Made by a program: the position numbers and the translations under genes. A DNA stretch of 64,000 bases from Pseudomonadota bacterium (GTDB taxonomy: Bacteria > Pseudomonadota > Alphaproteobacteria > Micropepsales > Micropepsaceae), in assembly GCA_018241025.1 (NCBI GenBank), contig JAFEEQ010000003.1:310001-374000 (forward strand), given 5' to 3'. This document shows positions 63,880 to 64,000 of the stretch, piece after piece (position 1 is the stretch's first letter; the number at the start of each line of letters is the position of its first letter). Under the pieces are notes generated by a model. That model ran no database searches. It was not told the DNA's origin and saw only the letters and a program-made list of their open reading frames with translations.

Positions 63880-63986
63880 CGCTTTTTCGGATGGTTGCTC
63901 GCCCAGTCGCCATAGGCGAGCGCGCAGCCAAAGACCGCCATGGCGAGAACGACGAAACCGGAACCGATCAGACTTTCGAATGGCAT
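63876..63986 (-). CDS. 36-residue single-TM protein
   Basis: A short frame with a good ribosome site (GGGAG, 7 bases before ATG 63986). It encodes one membrane segment (LIGSGFVVLAMAVFGCALAY) followed by GDWASNHPKKR. Its TAG overlaps the fixK stop on the other strand. The size and the Lys-rich end resemble small accessory subunits of respiratory oxidases. Unknown. Confidence 0.5.
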   Translation of the reverse strand: MPFESLIGSGFVVLAMAVFGCALAYGDWASNHPKKR

Positions 63987-64000
63987 GGAAAACTCCCAGA

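Overview
The window is high-GC DNA from a free-living alphaproteobacterium. The signs are a heme-PAS FixL with FixJ and a cysteine-free FixK, a ccoNOQPGHIS cluster in the usual alphaproteobacterial order, a TonB-dependent receptor next to a TPR-sulfotransferase, and an EpmA/EpmB/EF-P set with lysine 34 in EF-P. I cannot assign a genus. Coding is dense: no gap exceeds 300 bases, many neighbouring genes overlap by ATGA or TGATG, and I see no rRNA, tRNA, CRISPR array, complete insertion sequence or integrase.

Layout. 1-6.8 kb (minus): a two-partner secretion pair, the outer-membrane transporter (TpsB) followed by a giant repeat-built exoprotein (TpsA) that runs off the left edge. 6.9-9.6 kb (minus): a stand-alone A-PCP-TE NRPS-like enzyme whose adenylation pocket lacks the aspartate expected for an amino acid. 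9.7-11.75 kb (plus): a hotdog thioesterase and an M32 carboxypeptidase. 11.8-15.9 kb (minus): a tightly coupled four-gene envelope operon of unknown function (glycine-zipper lipoprotein, four-TM coiled-coil protein, secreted protein, Tat-signal OmpA-domain protein). 16.1-27 kb: an SDR, a TonB receptor, a TPR-sulfotransferase, a GH38 mannosidase, a serine hydrolase, a small secreted Gly/Ala-rich protein and a beta-carbonic anhydrase with a histidine loop. 27.1-34.6 kb: an acyl-CoA dehydrogenase, then a three-gene 2-oxoacid oxidoreductase with its own GltD-like NAD(P)H/FeS subunit, a 2OG-Fe oxygenase and a MAPEG protein. 34.6-41.8 kb: epmB, epmA, two fatty-acid desaturases, efp, an M48 protease and a LytTR regulator. 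41.9-47.9 kb: an aldehyde dehydrogenase, two VOC proteins, a tandem pair of unknown paralogues, a small gene pair with a terminase-like KHG motif, a secreted peroxiredoxin, a TPR protein, another 2OG-Fe oxygenase and a 47-residue basic protein.

48-64 kb is a low-oxygen regulatory island. It holds ccoNOQPGHIS (cbb3 oxidase and assembly), an OmpW porin with a small membrane partner, anaerobic hemN, a four-gene redox operon (flavodoxin-fold NAD(P)H oxidoreductase, 71-residue protein, [2Fe-2S] ferredoxin, ferritin-like diiron protein), fixL, fixJ, an atypical single-domain response regulator and fixK. Perfect or near-perfect FNR/FixK boxes (TTGAT-N4-ATCAA) stand before ccoN, ompW/hemN, the diiron gene, the NAD(P)H oxidoreductase/fixL gap and the response regulator. 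Two GTACGTA(G/A) direct repeats matching the FixJ consensus precede fixK. The sequence therefore draws a full circuit: FixL to FixJ to fixK to FixK boxes, with possible feedback onto fixL. The diiron/ferredoxin/oxidoreductase operon wired into this circuit, and a 42-codon ORF overlapping the ccoN start, are my best candidates for something undescribed.
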